A stretch of DNA of 64,000 bases, from IMG/VR virus record IMGVR_UViG_3300025168_000039, positions 1-64,000 of that record; one strand, 5' to 3'. Within the stretch, counting starts at the first letter, position 1. Every line of letters begins with the position of its first letter. Shown piece by piece: positions 39,787 to 47,703 of this stretch. The position numbers were made by a program, and so were the translations under genes. This DNA is from a virus. The notes under the pieces were generated by a model. That model saw only the letters and a list, made by a program, of their open reading frames with translations. It was not told the DNA's origin and did not search any database.

Positions 39787-40647
39787 ATGAAAAAATTATC
39801 CTCGCTTATTAAAGATATCTATACTGTTTTACAAGATGGAAAAGGTTCACCCCGATCTGATCAAGACCTTCAAGAATTTGCAGAGGAAGCAGGTAAGAAT
39901 ATTGCAGGTCATCTCGTTAATGCAATTAAGGAAGATCGATCTAATCGAAAACCATATCTAAGAATTTCTAATATAGGTAAACCTTTACGACAACTCTGGT
40001 ATGATTTAAAAGACTCACCGAGAGTTGATGAGATGAAACCTCACGATCAAATCAGATTTTTATATGGTCATATTTTAGAAGATATAGTTTTATTTTTATG
40101 CTATGCTTCCGGCCATGAGGTAACTGAACAACAGAAAGAAGTTATTGTTGAGGGTGTTGTAGGACATAAAGATTGTCGTATTGATGGTGTTACCATTGAT
40201 GTAAAGAGTGCGTCACCGTATGGGTTTAAAAAGTTTAAAGAAAAAACTCTATATGATGACGATCCCTTTGGATATATAAGCCAGCTATCTGGTTATCTCA
40301 AAGGAGAGGGAGATACGAATGGTGGATTCCTTGCGATAGACAAATCGTCAGGAGAGTTAGCACTGCTTGAAGTGCATCCAATGGAGTTACATGATGTTAA
40401 AACAAAAATCGAAACTATCAAAAGTTATCTTAAAGAAGATAAGAAGCCTCCTAGATGCTATGATGATGTTCCTTATGGCAAGTCTGGCAATCGTCAGCTT
40501 TGTACCGCTTGCCGCTTTTGCGCTTTTAAATATTCTTGTTGGGAAGATTGTAATGCCGGTGTTGGGATTCGTAAATTTAATTATAATAACGGTATCGCCT
40601 ATCTTACAGAAGTTCAACTTGAGCCGAAAGTCGAGGAGTTGAAATGA
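39787..40647 (+). CDS. PD-(D/E)XK exonuclease (RecB/Cas4-like)
   Basis: 286 aa. Catalytic core VVGHKDCRIDGVTIDVKSAS has the His-Asp...Asp-x-Lys order of RecB/lambda-type nucleases. A C-terminal Cys set (CTACRFCAFKYSCW) may hold an Fe-S cluster, as in Cas4 and AddB-type nucleases. It would resect DNA for recombination or degrade host DNA. Follows SSB and overlaps the next endonuclease gene by 4 bases. Confidence 0.75.
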   Translation: MKKLSSLIKDIYTVLQDGKGSPRSDQDLQEFAEEAGKNIAGHLVNAIKEDRSNRKPYLRISNIGKPLRQLWYDLKDSPRVDEMKPHDQIRFLYGHILEDIVLFLCYASGHEVTEQQKEVIVEGVVGHKDCRIDGVTIDVKSASPYGFKKFKEKTLYDDDPFGYISQLSGYLKGEGDTNGGFLAIDKSSGELALLEVHPMELHDVKTKIETIKSYLKEDKKPPRCYDDVPYGKSGNRQLCTACRFCAFKYSCWEDCNAGVGIRKFNYNNGIAYLTEVQLEPKVEELK

Positions 40648-40973
40648 AAACCCAAAGCGCTAAAGCTAAAGGAAGACGTTTACAACAATGGGTTAGAGAT
40701 CAGTTAATAAAAGTTTTAGATATATCAGACGAAGATATAGAGAGTAGGAGTATGGGGGCTGGAGGAGAAGATTTGATCATGGCGAAAGCTGCTCGACAGA
40801 AGTTTCCTTACTCTATTGAATGTAAGAATCAAGAAAAACTAAACATATGGAAATCGTATGAACAGTCAGAAGATAACTCTGGTAAGAATGAACCCCTATT
40901 AATTATAAAGAAGAACAATAAAAATCCATTGGCTATAGTAGATGCAAGATATTTTTTTAAATTACACGGATGA
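40644..40973 (+). CDS. Small endonuclease (resolvase-like)
   Basis: 109 aa. GRRLQQWVRDQLIKVL, then MGAGGEDLIMAKAARQKFPY and SIECKNQEKLNIW: an E...D...E-x-K nuclease core in the length range of phage Holliday-junction or endonuclease I-type enzymes. It probably resolves branched DNA before packaging. Overlaps the next gene by 32 bases in another frame. Confidence 0.7.
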   Translation: MKTQSAKAKGRRLQQWVRDQLIKVLDISDEDIESRSMGAGGEDLIMAKAARQKFPYSIECKNQEKLNIWKSYEQSEDNSGKNEPLLIIKKNNKNPLAIVDARYFFKLHG

Positions 40974-41280
40974 AGAGTTCGAGGATATTTTAGATGATCG
41001 GTTAATAGATAAATCTAAAGACCCACACACCGCATTGTTTAATGGTGTGATCGTTCAAGCATTGATAGATGTTTGTAATGATAAATCTTCTAAAGAAAAA
41101 GAGGAGGCCACTGTTTGGTTCTTCTCTTCTGTTGTTTCAGTTATTGATAATTTTGAAACGGTATGTGACCTTGCAAGTGTAAATCCTGTAAGGGTGCGAA
41201 GCTTTGCAATTAGAATTTTAGAGAGTGAAAACAAAAGTAAACTTAGAAAGCACATGAGTTTTCTTTTACATGATAATTAG
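40942..41280 (+). CDS. Hypothetical helical protein
   Basis: 112 aa, acidic start (YTDEEFEDILDDRL), then helices with AVIVQALIDVC-like segments. It overlaps the endonuclease by 32 bases; the next gene starts 10 bases after its stop. Not recognised. Confidence 0.5.
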   Translation: MQDIFLNYTDEEFEDILDDRLIDKSKDPHTALFNGVIVQALIDVCNDKSSKEKEEATVWFFSSVVSVIDNFETVCDLASVNPVRVRSFAIRILESENKSKLRKHMSFLLHDN

Positions 41281-41290
41281 GAGGTGCCAA

Positions 41291-41536
41291 ATGAATAAGC
41301 TTCAAGATACGATTGATAAAAGTCTTCAAACTCAAATAGGAGGAGATCACTATAGCCACTGTATGATACAACCGGCAGAGTATATCTCTGCTAATAACCT
41401 TAGTTTTTTTGAAGGAAATATTGTTAAGTATATAACAAGACATAAAAGTAAGGGTCGAGCAGAAGATATTAAAAAGATTATTCAGTATGCTGAAATGATT
41501 TTAGAGTTTGAATATTCCAGAGAGAAAAGGGACTAG
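41291..41536 (+). CDS. DUF3310 protein
   Basis: 81 aa from ATG 41291, selected because TAGGAGG stands 7 bases ahead. QIGGDHYSHCMIQPAEYI, then FFEGNIVKYITRHKSKG and a helix are the DUF3310 signature, a family found in phages often next to nucleotide enzymes. It is followed at once by the ribonucleotide reductase, consistent with a link to nucleotide metabolism. Confidence 0.75.
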   Translation: MNKLQDTIDKSLQTQIGGDHYSHCMIQPAEYISANNLSFFEGNIVKYITRHKSKGRAEDIKKIIQYAEMILEFEYSREKRD

Positions 41537-41537
41537 C

Positions 41538-43238
41538 ATGTTTAAGTCTAATAAAAATCCACAGTTTAGATCAAAGTTTTCTGAAGATATCTTTTACGCA
41601 AAGTACGCACATAAAGATGCAGAGACTATGCATGAGTTAGCAGCTACCCTGGTTGAGGATGTGTGCCAGGATCAGTTGCGTAAGTCAGAGAAGGATGAGT
41701 TGATCAGTCACATCTCGGAGCTTCGGTTTATTCCTGGCGGTAGATATTTATATTACGCTGGTCGCCCGTCTAAGTTTTTTAATAACTGTTATCTTTTAGA
41801 TTGCGAAGAAGATACAAGAGAGGATTGGGCTAACCTATCTTGGAAGGCAGAGTCTTGTCTAATGACAGGCGGTGGTATTGGTGCTGATTATTCTGTGTAT
41901 AGAGCAGAAGGTAAGGAGCTAGGTGGTACTGGAGGCATTGCTAGTGGTCCTCTACCTAAGATGCAGATGATCAATGAGATTGGCCGAAGGGTTATGCAGG
42001 GTGGTAGTCGTCGCTCTGCTATTTATGCCAGTTTGAATTGGAAGCATGAAGATATAGACAAGTTTCTTTTGTCTAAGAACTGGAAAGATATGCCTATCGG
42101 AACTACGGGACAGTCTTTGTTTGATGTAAAACAAGATGACTTTAATTTCCCTGCACCTTTAGACATGACAAATATAAGTGTTAACTATGATACCGAATGG
42201 CTTTTAAACTATTGGAACACAGGGGATGTGGGAGATGTCTTTTTAAATAATGTACGACAAGCACTCTCCACTGCTGAACCTGGATTTAGTTTTAACTTTT
42301 TTGAGAAAGAGAATGAAACTTTACGAAATGCTTGTACAGAAGTTACTGCCAACAATCGTAATGCTTCGGATGGCGGAGATGACTCAGATGTTTGTAATCT
42401 GGGAAGCCTTAACTTTGCTAGGATTGCTGATGTTTCTCAGCTACGAAATGTAGTAGAACTAGCTACTAAGTTTCTTATCTGTGGAACTTTAAGAGCGCAG
42501 CTTCCTTATGATAAAGTTCACAAGACAAGAGAGAAAAATCGTAGGCTTGGACTAGGCTTGATGGGTTTACATGAATGGTTGATTCAGAGAGGTAGTCGAT
42601 ACGAGACAACAGAAGAGATGCATCGTTGGCTCAAGATTTATAAGTCAGAGTCTGATAGAGTTTCAGATTCTTTTGCTGATGAGATAGGAGTATCTCGTCC
42701 CGTAGCTAAACGAGCAGTAGCTCCAACAGGTACTATAGGAATTATTGCTGGAACATCTACAGGAGTAGAGCCTATCTTTGCTGTAGCATATAAGCGACGA
42801 TATCTAAAGAATCGTAGATGGCATTATCAATATGTTATAGATAGTGCGGCACAAGAGATGATCGAATTGTATGGGGCTAACCCAGATGATATTGAGTCAG
42901 CTATAGATTTAGCTACAGATTATGAGCGTAGACTTTCTTTTCAAGCTAACATTCAAGAGTATGTAGATATGTCTATCTCCAGTACAATTAATCTACCAGC
43001 TTGGGGATCAAAAGATAATAATGAAGACCTTGTAGTTCCCTTCGCTAACACTCTTGCAAAATATGCACACCGTCTTAGAGGATTTACCTGCTACCCTGAT
43101 GGTAGTAGAGGAGGACAACCATTAACATGTGTTCCTTATAAAGAAGCGGTAGCTAAATTAGGTGAAGAGTTTGAAGAGAATATTCAAGCGCATGACATTT
43201 GTGAGATTTCTGGAGCGGGAGGTACTTGCGGAGTTTAG
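41538..43238 (+). CDS. nrdJ: Class II (B12-dependent) ribonucleotide reductase
   Basis: 566 aa from ATG 41538; a longer frame starting upstream overlaps DUF3310 and lacks a better site. FNNCYLLDCEEDTREDW, CLMTGGGIGADYSVYR, RRVMQGGSRRSAIYASL, NACTEVTANN (active Cys/Glu loop), CNLGSLNF and TGTIGIIAGTSTGVEPIF are NrdJ blocks, ending in GAGGTCGV. It makes dNTPs from NTPs without oxygen, using adenosylcobalamin from the host. Common in marine podoviruses. The C-terminal Cys pair of many class II enzymes is reduced to a single Cys here. Confidence 0.88.
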   Translation: MFKSNKNPQFRSKFSEDIFYAKYAHKDAETMHELAATLVEDVCQDQLRKSEKDELISHISELRFIPGGRYLYYAGRPSKFFNNCYLLDCEEDTREDWANLSWKAESCLMTGGGIGADYSVYRAEGKELGGTGGIASGPLPKMQMINEIGRRVMQGGSRRSAIYASLNWKHEDIDKFLLSKNWKDMPIGTTGQSLFDVKQDDFNFPAPLDMTNISVNYDTEWLLNYWNTGDVGDVFLNNVRQALSTAEPGFSFNFFEKENETLRNACTEVTANNRNASDGGDDSDVCNLGSLNFARIADVSQLRNVVELATKFLICGTLRAQLPYDKVHKTREKNRRLGLGLMGLHEWLIQRGSRYETTEEMHRWLKIYKSESDRVSDSFADEIGVSRPVAKRAVAPTGTIGIIAGTSTGVEPIFAVAYKRRYLKNRRWHYQYVIDSAAQEMIELYGANPDDIESAIDLATDYERRLSFQANIQEYVDMSISSTINLPAWGSKDNNEDLVVPFANTLAKYAHRLRGFTCYPDGSRGGQPLTCVPYKEAVAKLGEEFEENIQAHDICEISGAGGTCGV

Positions 43239-43249
43239 ATATTATCCTA

Positions 43250-43326
43250 ACTCTCGTAGCTCAACTGGACAGAGCAACAGATTTCTAATCTGTAGGTTGC
43301 AGGTTCGAGTCCTGCCGAGAGTGCCA
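43250..43326 (+). tRNA. tRNA-Arg (UCU anticodon)
   Basis: 77 bases including an encoded CCA. Acceptor arms ACTCTCG and CGAGAGT pair perfectly; D-stem GCTC/GAGC; anticodon stem ACAGA/TCTGT around TTTCTAA (anticodon TCT); T-stem GCAGG/CCTGC with TTCGAGT. It reads AGA codons, heavily used in the AT-rich phage genes. Lies 11 bases after nrdJ. Confidence 0.95.
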
Positions 43327-43335
43327 GATAAAATC

Positions 43336-43365
43336 TTGACACAAATATAAAAGTGTGAATATAAT
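43336..43365 (+). promoter_or_regulatory. Consensus sigma70 promoter after tRNA
   Basis: TTGACA (43336-43341), 18-base spacer, TATAAT (43360-43365): full consensus hexamers. It would start a unit of the small basic gene, two glycosyltransferases and TerS. Confidence 0.75.
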
Positions 43366-43395
43366 GTATGATATTAAAAGAATGCAGGAGTTATA

Positions 43396-43545
43396 ATGGC
43401 GGCTAGAAAGTCAATTGGACTATCAACAAAGGTAAATACAACCAGACATATGAGAACTTCTATCGGTTCTTCCACTAATTCAAGACCTAAAAATAAAAAT
43501 ACAAAAAGATTACATGGTAAAAAATACAGGGGGCAGGGAATATGA
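43396..43545 (+). CDS. Tiny basic protein, RHMRTSIG...YRGQG family
   Basis: 49 aa with AGGAG ahead. Paralogue of 31168-31314; both end KxYRGQGx and both overlap the next start by ATGA. Basic, Ser/Asn/Lys-rich, function unknown. Confidence 0.6.
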   Translation: MAARKSIGLSTKVNTTRHMRTSIGSSTNSRPKNKNTKRLHGKKYRGQGI

Positions 43546-44339
43546 ATGACATTCCAACAGTTTATATTGGCTACGATAAAAAAGAAGATGATGCTTTTCA
43601 AATTTTAAAAGAATCAATTATTGATACCTCTTCCCAACCTGTTAGAGTAGTCCCTTTAGATCAAGAAACATTACGGCGTATTAATTTATATCGTAGATCA
43701 TTTCAAATTCAAAAAACTGATAACGGTTCTGTTAAAATTGATTGGCAAGATAATAAACCTTTTTCAACTGAGTTCTCTTTCACAAGATTTTTAATTCCAT
43801 TTGTTAATAATCTAAAAGGACTTGCTCTTTTTATGGATTCTGATATGATGGTACGGACTGACATAATGGAAGTCTTTAAGTATGCTTCTAGAGAAGACAA
43901 AGCCGTCTGGTGTGTCAAGCATAACTACAATCCATCAGATGATTATAAAATGGATAATCAAGTTCAGACTAGATACAATCGAAAGAATTGGTCTAGCTTT
44001 GTGCTATGGAATTGTGAGCATGAAGCCCACAAAGATTTAACAATTGACGATGTTAATTTAAAGTCAGGTTATTATTTACATAACTTTCAGTGGTTATCGG
44101 ATGATCTAATTGGAGATATCCCTGAAGAATGGAACTGGTTAGATGGTCATTCTCCAGAAGAGATAGAAGCAAAGAACGTACACTTCACTACTGGTGGACC
44201 TTGGTTTCCTAAGTGGAAACCTAAGAGATCAATCGATGCTAAGTATGCATTAGAGTGGACTAACTTTAGAGATTCTCTTTCAATAGAAGAGGTGTTAGGA
44301 AAAACAAAAACAATGAAGTGGAATAAAACTTATGAGTAA
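43542..44339 (+). CDS. Glycosyltransferase (GT8-like)
   Basis: 265 aa. VYIGYDKKEDDAFQIL start, TRFLIPFV, then LALFMDSDMMVRTDI with the DxD metal motif, and an HFTTGGPWF block near the end, as in GT-A fold family 8-like enzymes. It transfers sugar from a nucleotide sugar; acceptor unknown. It may decorate phage DNA, virion or host surface. It overlaps the large multidomain sugar gene by 8 bases. Confidence 0.75.
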   Translation: MNDIPTVYIGYDKKEDDAFQILKESIIDTSSQPVRVVPLDQETLRRINLYRRSFQIQKTDNGSVKIDWQDNKPFSTEFSFTRFLIPFVNNLKGLALFMDSDMMVRTDIMEVFKYASREDKAVWCVKHNYNPSDDYKMDNQVQTRYNRKNWSSFVLWNCEHEAHKDLTIDDVNLKSGYYLHNFQWLSDDLIGDIPEEWNWLDGHSPEEIEAKNVHFTTGGPWFPKWKPKRSIDAKYALEWTNFRDSLSIEEVLGKTKTMKWNKTYE

Positions 44340-46656
44340 CAAAAATAAAGTGACGGTGGTAACATCCTTTTCGGAGGATGGCTGGGAAACCTATGCCGAG
44401 AGAATGATTAAGTCTGCTGCAAAATATTGGGAACCGTCCATCAAGCTTGTTGCTTACTACCATGACTTTGATATTAATTCTAAAGACATACCAGAGTGTG
44501 ACCATATTGAGTTTAGAAATTTAAATGATCTAGAAGAACTACACCAATTCAGAAATACCTACAAAGATTTTAATGGTACAGGTAAGGATAGTCAGGGTTA
44601 TAACTGGCGTATGGATGGTATTAAGTTTAGTCATAAAGTATTTGCTATTGCTGACTGTGCGTTTAATTTAAAGAGCGATAGTGACGAGGCAGAGGGTGAT
44701 CATGATCCTGGCTGGTTAGTATGGATGGATGCTGATACGGTTACAGAAAAAAATCTATCAAAGAAAGCCCTTCTTAAATCCTTACCAGAGAAAGTTAATC
44801 TAGTACATCTAGGAAGAAAACATTTTACCTATAGTGAAACTTCTTTTATTGGTTTTAATTTAAATAGCGACACAGCTCTAGAATTTATTGGTGACTTTAT
44901 TGGCGCTTATCTAACAGGAGAAGTTTTTAATTATAGAGAATGGCATGACGGGTTTCTGTTTGAACGACTTTTAATTATCTATAAAGCTCATGGCTTAAAG
45001 TTCCATGATTGGACCGGATCAAAAGATATAAAGTCACAAGTAAAAGGTGAACAAGCCTTTGATTTATTTCCTCTTAGTAGTTATGTAAAACATTTTAAAG
45101 GTAGTAGAAAGAAAGCTTCTTCTCAAGGCGTAGCCCCAGATGTTAATGGACCTCAAAGATATGCTAAGTTAATTGAATTAGTAGAGCTTTACCAACCTAG
45201 TACTATTGCTGAAACAGGTACATGGAACGGTGGTCGAGCTATTCAAATGTCAGAGGCTGCATTTAAATCTTCATATGAAGTAACTTATTATGGTTATGAT
45301 CTCTTTGAGGATGCTACCACAGAGATCGATGAGAAAGAACTGAACAGCAAACAACATAATTTTTTCGCTGCAGTAAACGCAAGACTTAAAGAGTATCAAG
45401 AGAACTGTAAAAATGCTGGTCGTAAGTTTAACTTCGAATTGTTTAAGGGAGATACAAAAGATACACTTCAAGAAAAGAAAGTTGACTTTGCTTACATCGA
45501 TGGGGGTCACTCTGAAGAAACTGTAACCCATGATTATGAGATGTTAAAAGAAAGTAAGGTTGTTGTCTTCGATGATTATATTTCCAAAGATGAAAAAGGA
45601 AATGATCCAGGCAAAGAATTTTATGGTGTTAATAAACTGATCGAAAAGATTGATCACCGAAAGAAAGTGTTACCATCTGCTGATAGAATTATCGAAGGAG
45701 GTATCACTCACCTAGCTGTAGTTCTAACGGATGATACCCTTGAAGATATTCCAGAAACTCTTGGCCGATCACCTATTATTGTACAGCCTAGAGATTGTAT
45801 GCCTAAAGAAGACATTCTTAAAAATGTTAAAAAGAATACTTCTGTTATTGATACATGGGTTACAAAAGCAAAGCCTCATTCAGAAGTTGCTATTATTATT
45901 TCTGGTGGAGGCAGCACTGATTGGAAAGAGGTAAAACGTACAATTAGAAAGGTCGGAAAGAAAAGAGCTAAAGTTATTTGTGTTAAGCATTCTTATCCAG
46001 AGTTATTGAAAAATGACATTAAACCTTTTGGATGTGTCATTCTAGACCCTCGTCCAATTACAGGAACAAGTACTCATGGAGTTGTCCGAAAAGATTTGTT
46101 TAAAAAGATTGATGATAGTACTTTATTTATGGCAGCATCTATGACTGATCCTTCTGTTATAGACTTACTGCGAAAGAAAACAAAAAACATTGTAGGGTGG
46201 CATGCATATACCAACGCACTACAAGAAAATATTAAAGATCAAGTTAAGAACGATGCCGTAAAAATTGACGAGAAGTTAGGTATCAAAGAAGGAGCTACGA
46301 TGATTATCGGTGGTACTTGTGCAGCCATGCGATCAATTGGCATCATGCATACTCTAGGCTTTAGAGAGTTCCATCTCTTTGGATATGACTGTTCCTTTCC
46401 TGAACCTTCTAAAAAAGAACAGAAAGAAACAACGGATGAGGGTAAGCCAAAGTATCTAAAGGTAGGTGTAGGGAATGAGAGCTTCTGGACTACCGGAGAA
46501 CTCCTGGCAATGGCACAAGACTGCGAGAAGTTATTCGAGAAGGAAGATGTAAACCTTAGTATAAACTTTCATGGAACTGGTACACTTGTTTCTAAGCTCT
46601 GGGAAATATCTGATACTCATAAGTTACGCACATACAAAGAGGTTCTTTCTTTATAA
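44332..46656 (+). CDS. Three-domain protein: glycosyltransferase, methyltransferase, DUF115
   Basis: 774 aa. Residues ~1-260 are GT-A-like (VTVVTSFSEDGWETYAERM, LVWMDADTVTEKNL with DxD). About 280-430 resemble class I/CmcI-type methyltransferases: IAETGTWNGGRAIQMS (glycine motif), VDFAYIDGGHSEE, VVVFDDYI. About 510-740 resemble DUF115/MptE-like sugar proteins: VAIIISGGGSTDW, CVILDPRPI, TCAAMRSIGIMHTLGF, LFGYDCSFPEP. Together they could build and methylate a glycan. The fusion is unusual and the last domain is used in flagellar and surface sugar modification in bacteria. Stop overlaps the TerS start. Confidence 0.75.
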   Translation: MSNKNKVTVVTSFSEDGWETYAERMIKSAAKYWEPSIKLVAYYHDFDINSKDIPECDHIEFRNLNDLEELHQFRNTYKDFNGTGKDSQGYNWRMDGIKFSHKVFAIADCAFNLKSDSDEAEGDHDPGWLVWMDADTVTEKNLSKKALLKSLPEKVNLVHLGRKHFTYSETSFIGFNLNSDTALEFIGDFIGAYLTGEVFNYREWHDGFLFERLLIIYKAHGLKFHDWTGSKDIKSQVKGEQAFDLFPLSSYVKHFKGSRKKASSQGVAPDVNGPQRYAKLIELVELYQPSTIAETGTWNGGRAIQMSEAAFKSSYEVTYYGYDLFEDATTEIDEKELNSKQHNFFAAVNARLKEYQENCKNAGRKFNFELFKGDTKDTLQEKKVDFAYIDGGHSEETVTHDYEMLKESKVVVFDDYISKDEKGNDPGKEFYGVNKLIEKIDHRKKVLPSADRIIEGGITHLAVVLTDDTLEDIPETLGRSPIIVQPRDCMPKEDILKNVKKNTSVIDTWVTKAKPHSEVAIIISGGGSTDWKEVKRTIRKVGKKRAKVICVKHSYPELLKNDIKPFGCVILDPRPITGTSTHGVVRKDLFKKIDDSTLFMAASMTDPSVIDLLRKKTKNIVGWHAYTNALQENIKDQVKNDAVKIDEKLGIKEGATMIIGGTCAAMRSIGIMHTLGFREFHLFGYDCSFPEPSKKEQKETTDEGKPKYLKVGVGNESFWTTGELLAMAQDCEKLFEKEDVNLSINFHGTGTLVSKLWEISDTHKLRTYKEVLSL

Positions 46657-47063
46657 TGCTAACAGAAAAGCAAGAGAAGTTTGCACAGTCATATGTACTA
46701 AATAATAATGCTACTGATGCAGCAAAGAGTGCAGGGTATTCTGATAGGTCAGCTTACAATCAAGGCTATCGTTTATTACAAAATGACTTTATCGTAGAAA
46801 GAATAGAAGAGCTATCTAGAGAATTAAAAACTAGTGTGGATGTTGTAGCTGAGATTGAAGATCAATATACCTTTGCTAAAACCAATGGTCATGTGAACAG
46901 CGCCATCAAAGCTCTAGAACTTTTATCTAGAGTCAGAGGTAATAAAGTTGAAGATGGAAAGAATGTTAGTAAAGAAGAGTTGATTACTCTTATTGTTTCA
47001 ACCTTTGAGGTTCTTGGAAAGGAACAAGTAGAAGATATGGTTAAACGCTGTAAATTCGACTAG
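46656..47063 (+). CDS. terS: Terminase small subunit
   Basis: 135 aa. MLTEKQEKFAQSYVLNNNAT, then DAAKSAGYSDRSAYNQGYRL is the N-terminal helix-turn-helix of the Terminase_2-type small subunits, followed by an oligomerisation helix (VNSAIKALELLSRVRG). It recognises phage DNA for packaging by TerL. It is the last gene of the rightward unit, far from any TerL. Confidence 0.85.
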   Translation: MLTEKQEKFAQSYVLNNNATDAAKSAGYSDRSAYNQGYRLLQNDFIVERIEELSRELKTSVDVVAEIEDQYTFAKTNGHVNSAIKALELLSRVRGNKVEDGKNVSKEELITLIVSTFEVLGKEQVEDMVKRCKFD

Positions 47064-47077
47064 CAGTAAAAAATAAG

Positions 47078-47103
47078 CCCCTACGTTGACCATTGAGTAG
47101 GGG
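47078..47103 (-). terminator. Terminator of leftward late operon B
   Basis: CCCCTAC and GTAGGGG pair around a 12-base loop; on the minus strand the stem is followed by CTTATTTTTTAC. It should stop late transcription just behind the convergent TerS gene, and may also serve the plus strand. Confidence 0.65.
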
Positions 47104-47198
47104 TGAAGACAGTCTCGGCTACCTACCCACCAGGAAGAACCCTAAGTTTACCAGTGATCCTTATACGGTCTTACAGAGCATTTACTAAAAAATAAGAC

Positions 47199-47360
47199 CT
47201 ATCTTCCTCTACGACGGTTGGGACCGTTCCTTTTTTTAGGTTGAGGTTGTTTTCTTACAGGAGGGACCAGTGATTTCTTTAGATGCCATCCAACTGCTAC
47301 ACCTCCAACATAAGATATTGCAATAAGAGTAAGGTATATTACAAATACAGTGACTGTCAT
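47199..47360 (-). CDS. Small membrane protein, VGWH..KS.VP family (copy B)
   Basis: 53 aa. VFVIYLTLIAISYVGGVAVG then WHLKKSLVPPVRK and a basic Arg-rich end. Homologue of 27240-27413, but placed last in the late operon, next to a membrane-anchored coiled-coil protein, a spot where holins and spanins often lie. Start one base after the previous stop. Confidence 0.55.
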   Translation of the reverse strand: MTVTVFVIYLTLIAISYVGGVAVGWHLKKSLVPPVRKQPQPKKRNGPNRRRGR

Positions 47361-47361
47361 T

Positions 47362-47703
47362 CTACTTCTCTACAAAAGGGTGGCGGCCATTATGCATTTT
47401 TTGTAATGCTGTAATTTCAGATTCTGTTTTTTTCAATCTTTCAGAAACAAAACCTCTCCATTTATTTTGCCCCTCTAAATTACTCGGACTTAAAATATTA
47501 GACAAGACTTCTATCTGTTGTTGTAAAACTGCAACAACATTTTTAACACCATCAAACTTTCTGTTTAATTCATCAAAATATTTTCTTTGTTCGTCTTGTC
47601 TTTGTTTTAGAGATGACACTTGATTGCGAACCAATCCCCATGCACCAGCTAATGAAGCTATGACTGCCCCAATCTGGATCGCCATCCTTGCATCTAGTTC
47701 CAT
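47362..47703 (-). CDS. Membrane-anchored coiled-coil protein, lysis candidate
   Basis: 113 aa. N-terminal helix IQIGAVIASLAGAWGLV as a membrane anchor, followed by a coiled coil (VSSLKQRQDEQRKYFDEL, FDGVKNVVAVLQQQIEVL). This is the layout of an inner-membrane spanin or of a T7 holin-like protein. Overlaps the giant virion gene by one base. No endolysin stands beside it; the lysozyme-type domain is in 55429-57654. Confidence 0.55.
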   Translation of the reverse strand: MELDARMAIQIGAVIASLAGAWGLVRNQVSSLKQRQDEQRKYFDELNRKFDGVKNVVAVLQQQIEVLSNILSPSNLEGQNKWRGFVSERLKKTESEITALQKMHNGRHPFVEK

